In this document: positions 60,494-64,000 of the stretch, piece by piece
Layout: every line of letters starts with the position of its first letter
Numbering within the stretch: the stretch's first letter is position 1
Assembly (NCBI RefSeq): GCF_001895025.1
Contig: NZ_BCXI01000009.1
Coordinates: 1 to 64,000 of the forward strand
Direction: 5' to 3'
From: Rhodococcus zopfii NBRC 100606 = JCM 9919
GTDB lineage: Bacteria > Actinomycetota > Actinomycetes > Mycobacteriales > Mycobacteriaceae
DNA length: 64,000 nucleotides
Translations under genes and position numbers: made by a program
The notes under the pieces: model-generated
The model's database searches: none
Told to the model about the DNA's origin: nothing
What the model saw: the letters and a program-made list of their open reading frames with translations, nothing else

Positions 60494-63400
60494 ATGGACC
60501 ACGCCGCGTCGACCACCGTCCACGAGCCGTTCCCGCTCTCGGCCGCCCAGCACGGACTGTGGTTCGCGCAGCAACTCGCACCCGATGTGCCGATCTGCAT
60601 CGCCCAGTATCTCGACATCCGGGGTGCGCTCGATGTCGCGCTCTTCCGCGATGTGGCGATGCGCGCCGCACACGAGTTCCAGTCGGTGTTCCTGCGCATC
60701 GTCGAGGTCGACGGCGAACCGCACCAGGTGGTCGACCCGCCGGTGGACGCGGCGATGGGGTTCCTCGACTTCCGTGCCGAACCGGACCCGTTGACCGCTG
60801 CGCAGTCGTGGATGCACGCGAACTACACATCCCCGGTCGATTTCGACCGCGACCACCTGTGCGAGTCGACGCTGCTGCGGGTCGGTGATGCGCATTACCT
60901 GTGGTACAGCCGCATCCACCACATCGCGCTCGACGGGCACGGCGCCGCGACCATGGTCGGCCGCGTCGCCTCCCTCTACACCGCCGCGGTGGAACACTCT
61001 GTGCCGGAACCGAACCGGGCTGCGGACCTGCGTACCCTCGAACGGCTCGACCGCGACTACCGCGCGTCCCACCGGTTCGCTGCCGACCGCGACTACTGGG
61101 CGCAGCGCCTGAACACCCGCACGGGCGGTGCCTCCCTCGCCGACCGGGACGCACCGCCGGTCGCGACGAGCCGCACGGTCCGCACCGCCCTGTCCGACCG
61201 GGCCGCCGCGTTCCTCGCGGACACCGAGGCCGCCCCGGCCGCCACCCTCGTCGCGGCGTTCGCTCACTACCTGTCGCGACGCACCGGCCGCCGCGAGGTT
61301 ACCGTCGACATTCCGGTCTCGGCCCGTCCCACCGCGATCCTGCGGCGCTCGGGTGGCATGCTCGCCAACGTCGCTCCGATCCGGGTCGGGATGCGTCCGG
61401 GCGACACCGTCGGCGACCTCGTGGACCGGGTCCAGGGCGAACTGCTCGGCGCGCTGCGGCACCAGCGCGGCAACGTCGAGGACATCCTGCGCGACCTCGG
61501 CGCCGACGCCGCCGCCCGGGCCGTGTCGGGTCCGATGGTCAACGTGATGCTGTTCGACCGGCACCTGCAGTTCGGCGCGTTGTCCGCCGACTTCCACATC
61601 CTCACGACCGGCCCCGTCCCGGACCTCACTGTGAACGTGTACCGCAGTGGGGCAACGGTGTTCGTCGAGTCCGCCGCGAATCCGAATCGTTACGGCGACC
61701 ACGATCTGCGGGCACACCACGACGCCGTCGTCGCGCTCGTCGAGGCGATGCTCGCCGCCGATTCGGGCACCCGGGCGGCGGACCTCGAGGCCCCGCACCG
61801 CACCCTCGTGCCCGGTGCCGCCTCGATGCCCGAGGTCACGCTGCCGCAGCTGCTGGCCGACGCGGTCGCAGCGAACCCGGACGGAATCGCACTCGCGGGG
61901 TCCGGCCGCCACGTCACCTACGCCGAACTCGATGCGTCCTCGAACCGGCTCGCTCGTGTCCTGCGCGCCGCCGGGGTGCGACGCGAGTCGATCGTCGCGG
62001 TCGCGCTCACCCGATCCGTCGAGTCGGTGACCGCGGTGTGGGCCGTCGCGAAGACCGGTGCCGCATTCGTGCCGGTGGACCCGACCCACCCGGCCGGACG
62101 CATCGAGCACATGATCACCGATTCGGAAGTGACTGTCGGCGTGACCGTCTCGTCGACACTGCGCCGGCTGCCCGGTTCGGTGCGCTGGCTCGTGCTCGAC
62201 GAACCCACGGAGGACGTGTCCGACGCTCCGATCGACGAAGGCGCCCCGGTCCATCCCGGTCAGGCCGCCTACGTGATCTACACGTCGGGATCGACCGGGC
62301 TGCCCAAGGGTGTCGTCGTCACGCACCGCGGCCTCGCCGGCCTCGTGGCCGAGCAACGCACCCTGGACATCGACCGGGATGCGAAGGTGCTGCACTGTGC
62401 CTCACCGAGTTTCGACGCGTCGGTGTTCGAGATGCTGTGGGCGATCGGATCGGCCGCGACGCTGGTCGTCGTCCCCCCGGCAGTGTACGGCGGCGACGAC
62501 CTCACCGGCCTGCTGCGTCGCGAGGCCGTCACGCATGCCGTGCTCACCCCGAGCGTGCTCGCCTCGCTCGACCCGGCCGGCCTCGACGCGCTGCGTGTCC
62601 TGCTCGTCGCGGGGGAGGCGTGCGCACCGGAACTGGTGGAGCGTTGGGCTCCCGGCCGGACGATGCTCGACGGATACGGGCCCACCGAATCGACCGTGAT
62701 GTCCAACCTCAGCGGCGCACTCGCCCCGGGAGAACCGGTGACCATCGGCGGACCGGCCCGCGGGTTCACCGAGGTGGTCCTCGACGCCGCGCTGCGTCCC
62801 GTCCCGGCCGGTGTCGCCGGCGAACTGTACCTCGGCGGGCCTGCGCTGGCCCGCGGCTACCGGGGACGGCCGGCGCTGACCGCGTCCCGGTTCGTCGCCG
62901 ACCCCTTCGGCGAACCCGGTGCGCGGCTGTACCGCACCGGTGACGTGGTGCGCTGGCGGGAGACCGCCGAGGGCGCCCCGACCCTCGACTACCTCGGCCG
63001 GTCCGACTTCCAGGTCAAGATCCGCGGCATCCGCATCGAACTCGGCGAGATCGATGCCGCCCTCACCCGTCATCGCGGCGTCGACTTCGCCGTCACCGTC
63101 GGGCGCCGCGGACCGGGCGGGGACACCGTGCTCGTGTCCTACGTGCTTCCCGCCCCGGCCGAACCGGGCACGGCGACCGATCCCGACGCAGCGGCGCTGC
63201 TCGAGCACCTCCGGGATTTCGTGCCGTCCCACATGATTCCGGCGGCGATCGTGATGCTGGACGAACTGCCGCTCACCCCGGTCGGCAAGCTCGACCGCGC
63301 AGCCCTGCCCGCCCCGGACCTCGCCCGTGCCGAATACCGGGCGCCGGTCACCGGCACCGAGCGGGCCGCCGCGGCGGCCTTCGCCGAGGTGCTGGGCCTG

Positions 63401-64000
63401 GACCGGGTCGGTCTCGACGACAACTTCTTCGACCTCGGCGGCAACTCGCTGAGCGCGACCCGCGTGGTCGCGCGCGTCAACACCGACGCGGGCACGGATC
63501 TGGGTGTGCGGGAGTTGTTCGAGGCGCCGACCGTCGCGGCGCTGGCCGCGCGCACCGATGCCGTCGCGGCGCCGGCCGCGCGCACCGATGCGGCCGGTCG
63601 GCGCGTGGGGGATCGGCCCGCGCTGGTCGCGGGTCCCCGCCCGGAGTACGTGCCGCTCTCGCTCGCGCAGCAGCGTATGTGGGTCGTCAACCAGGTCGAT
63701 CCGGCCTCCCCGGCCTACAACGTTCCGATCGTCTTGCGCCTGACCGGTGAGTTGGACCTCGATGCGCTGCGCGCCGCTCTGGCCGACGTGCTGGATCGGC
63801 ACGAGTCGCTGCGCACCGTCCACCCGTCGTCGACGCTGGGCCCCCATCAGGTCGTGCTCCCCGCCGACAGCATCGGCACCGACGACCTCACACCGGTGCC
63901 GGTTTCGGGCGAAAGCGAGTTGCGGGAGCGGCTGCGTGCCGTCGCCTCCGCCGGGTTCGACGTGAGCGTCGACGTGCCGATGCGCACCGCACTGTTCCGG
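60494..64000 (+). CDS. nonribosomal peptide synthetase, N-terminal part (C-A-PCP-C...), runs off the window
   Basis: 1,169 residues are visible with no stop. Condensation domain about 1-430 (FPLSAAQHGLWFAQQL; active-site HHIALDG, His142-His143-Asp147). Adenylation domain about 455-950 (YTSGSTGLPKG near 592, FDASVFEM, GYGPTEST, YRTGD, IRGIRIELGEID, LPLTPVGKLDR). Carrier domain with phosphopantetheine Ser985 (DLGGNSLSATR). A second condensation domain starts near 1051 (YVPLSLAQQRMW). The specificity residues read by eye are D-A-F-V-L-A-G-V-M-K; I cannot name the amino acid. Starting with a C domain suggests that an acyl or aryl starter is loaded from elsewhere. ATG 60494 with CAGGGG about 9 nt upstream. 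Confidence 0.92.
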   Translation, partial: MDHAASTTVHEPFPLSAAQHGLWFAQQLAPDVPICIAQYLDIRGALDVALFRDVAMRAAHEFQSVFLRIVEVDGEPHQVVDPPVDAAMGFLDFRAEPDPLTAAQSWMHANYTSPVDFDRDHLCESTLLRVGDAHYLWYSRIHHIALDGHGAATMVGRVASLYTAAVEHSVPEPNRAADLRTLERLDRDYRASHRFAADRDYWAQRLNTRTGGASLADRDAPPVATSRTVRTALSDRAAAFLADTEAAPAATLVAAFAHYLSRRTGRREVTVDIPVSARPTAILRRSGGMLANVAPIRVGMRPGDTVGDLVDRVQGELLGALRHQRGNVEDILRDLGADAAARAVSGPMVNVMLFDRHLQFGALSADFHILTTGPVPDLTVNVYRSGATVFVESAANPNRYGDHDLRAHHDAVVALVEAMLAADSGTRAADLEAPHRTLVPGAASMPEVTLPQLLADAVAANPDGIALAGSGRHVTYAELDASSNRLARVLRAAGVRRESIVAVALTRSVESVTAVWAVAKTGAAFVPVDPTHPAGRIEHMITDSEVTVGVTVSSTLRRLPGSVRWLVLDEPTEDVSDAPIDEGAPVHPGQAAYVIYTSGSTGLPKGVVVTHRGLAGLVAEQRTLDIDRDAKVLHCASPSFDASVFEMLWAIGSAATLVVVPPAVYGGDDLTGLLRREAVTHAVLTPSVLASLDPAGLDALRVLLVAGEACAPELVERWAPGRTMLDGYGPTESTVMSNLSGALAPGEPVTIGGPARGFTEVVLDAALRPVPAGVAGELYLGGPALARGYRGRPALTASRFVADPFGEPGARLYRTGDVVRWRETAEGAPTLDYLGRSDFQVKIRGIRIELGEIDAALTRHRGVDFAVTVGRRGPGGDTVLVSYVLPAPAEPGTATDPDAAALLEHLRDFVPSHMIPAAIVMLDELPLTPVGKLDRAALPAPDLARAEYRAPVTGTERAAAAAFAEVLGLDRVGLDDNFFDLGGNSLSATRVVARVNTDAGTDLGVRELFEAPTVAALAARTDAVAAPAARTDAAGRRVGDRPALVAGPRPEYVPLSLAQQRMWVVNQVDPASPAYNVPIVLRLTGELDLDALRAALADVLDRHESLRTVHPSSTLGPHQVVLPADSIGTDDLTPVPVSGESELRERLRAVASAGFDVSVDVPMRTALFR
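63533..63592 (+). repeat. 30-bp tandem duplication in the NRPS PCP-C linker
   Basis: Two 30-bp units (63533-63562, 63563-63592) with two differences, encoding VAALAARTDA and VAAPAARTDA between the carrier and second condensation domains. Confidence 0.93.

Overview
The window looks like chromosomal DNA of a high-G+C mycolic-acid actinobacterium, most likely Rhodococcus or a close relative in Nocardiaceae. G+C is near 70% by eye with strong third-position G/C bias. GTG and TTG starts are frequent, and many genes overlap by 1-4 bases (ATGA, GTGA, TGATG). Family content fits too: a FadD15-like acyl-CoA ligase, WXG/EspC-like type VII secretion (T7SS) proteins, a TGGTCTAGACCA box of the mycobacterial PhnF type, DUF1206, EcsC and DUF664/DinB proteins, and an NRPS. 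I see no rRNA, tRNA, CRISPR array, transposase or prophage. No gene-free stretch exceeds 300 bases.

Layout. 10-5968: ABC ATPase with a Q/P/Y-rich tail, alpha/beta hydrolase, EcsC protein, AraC regulator, VOC protein, glutathionyl-hydroquinone-reductase-like protein, GNAT. 6007-13706: DHA2 exporter, a degenerate AMP-binding protein, a crotonase, adenine/adenosine deaminase, then LysR / MHS permease / 3-hydroxybutyrate-dehydrogenase-like SDR. 13760-17092: sugar-lactone oxidase, TetR and a PLP alanine-racemase-fold enzyme, tied together by two near-identical 14-bp operators. 17158-25623: alpha/beta hydrolase, FadD15-like ligase, phosphoribosyltransferase, TrpB2, TetR with a NAD-epimerase, and a DEAD-box helicase. 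25643-28849: DUF1206, DinB and ABC exporter genes behind a MerR-type promoter with no adjacent MerR gene.

29040-31388 is a four-gene, lower-G+C cassette: an EspC-like protein, a WXG-like large protein with an unknown C-terminal half, and two small membrane proteins, all overlapping. It is the best candidate for an undescribed system (T7SS effector plus immunity/export partners). 31404-38496 is a phosphonate uptake and catabolism locus: divergent PhnF-like GntR, two palindromic operators, FAD oxidoreductase, PhnX-like HAD hydrolase, PhnD, PhnC, fused PhnE-PhnE and a zinc alcohol dehydrogenase. It has no C-P lyase and no PhnW transaminase.

38516-48553: AMIN-like lipoprotein, HxlR/quinone reductase pair, ABC-2 exporter with its own TetR, endonuclease IV, a YbjN/CesT-like protein with a Cys/Gly tail, an SDR and a MacB/FtsX-type exporter ending in a strong 17-bp terminator. 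48680-51797 is a second T7SS-flavoured operon (DUF1023 hydrolase, lipoprotein, Pro-rich membrane protein). 51869-55456: glycerate kinase, HMG-CoA-lyase-like enzyme, a small membrane protein and a secreted lipase. 55702-58887: two large proteins of unknown function, the first with HhH/winged-helix-like features. 58921-60343: MerR and aldo/keto reductase, each behind a TTGACC-N19 promoter that predicts a leaderless mRNA. 60494-64000: the first 1,169 residues of an NRPS (C-A-PCP-C...), running off the end.

A recurring oddity is in-frame tandem duplication of 15-30 bp inside genes (AraC, helicase, HMG-CoA lyase-like, the 705-aa protein, NRPS). All function calls rest on reading the sequence and remembered family motifs; no searches were run.
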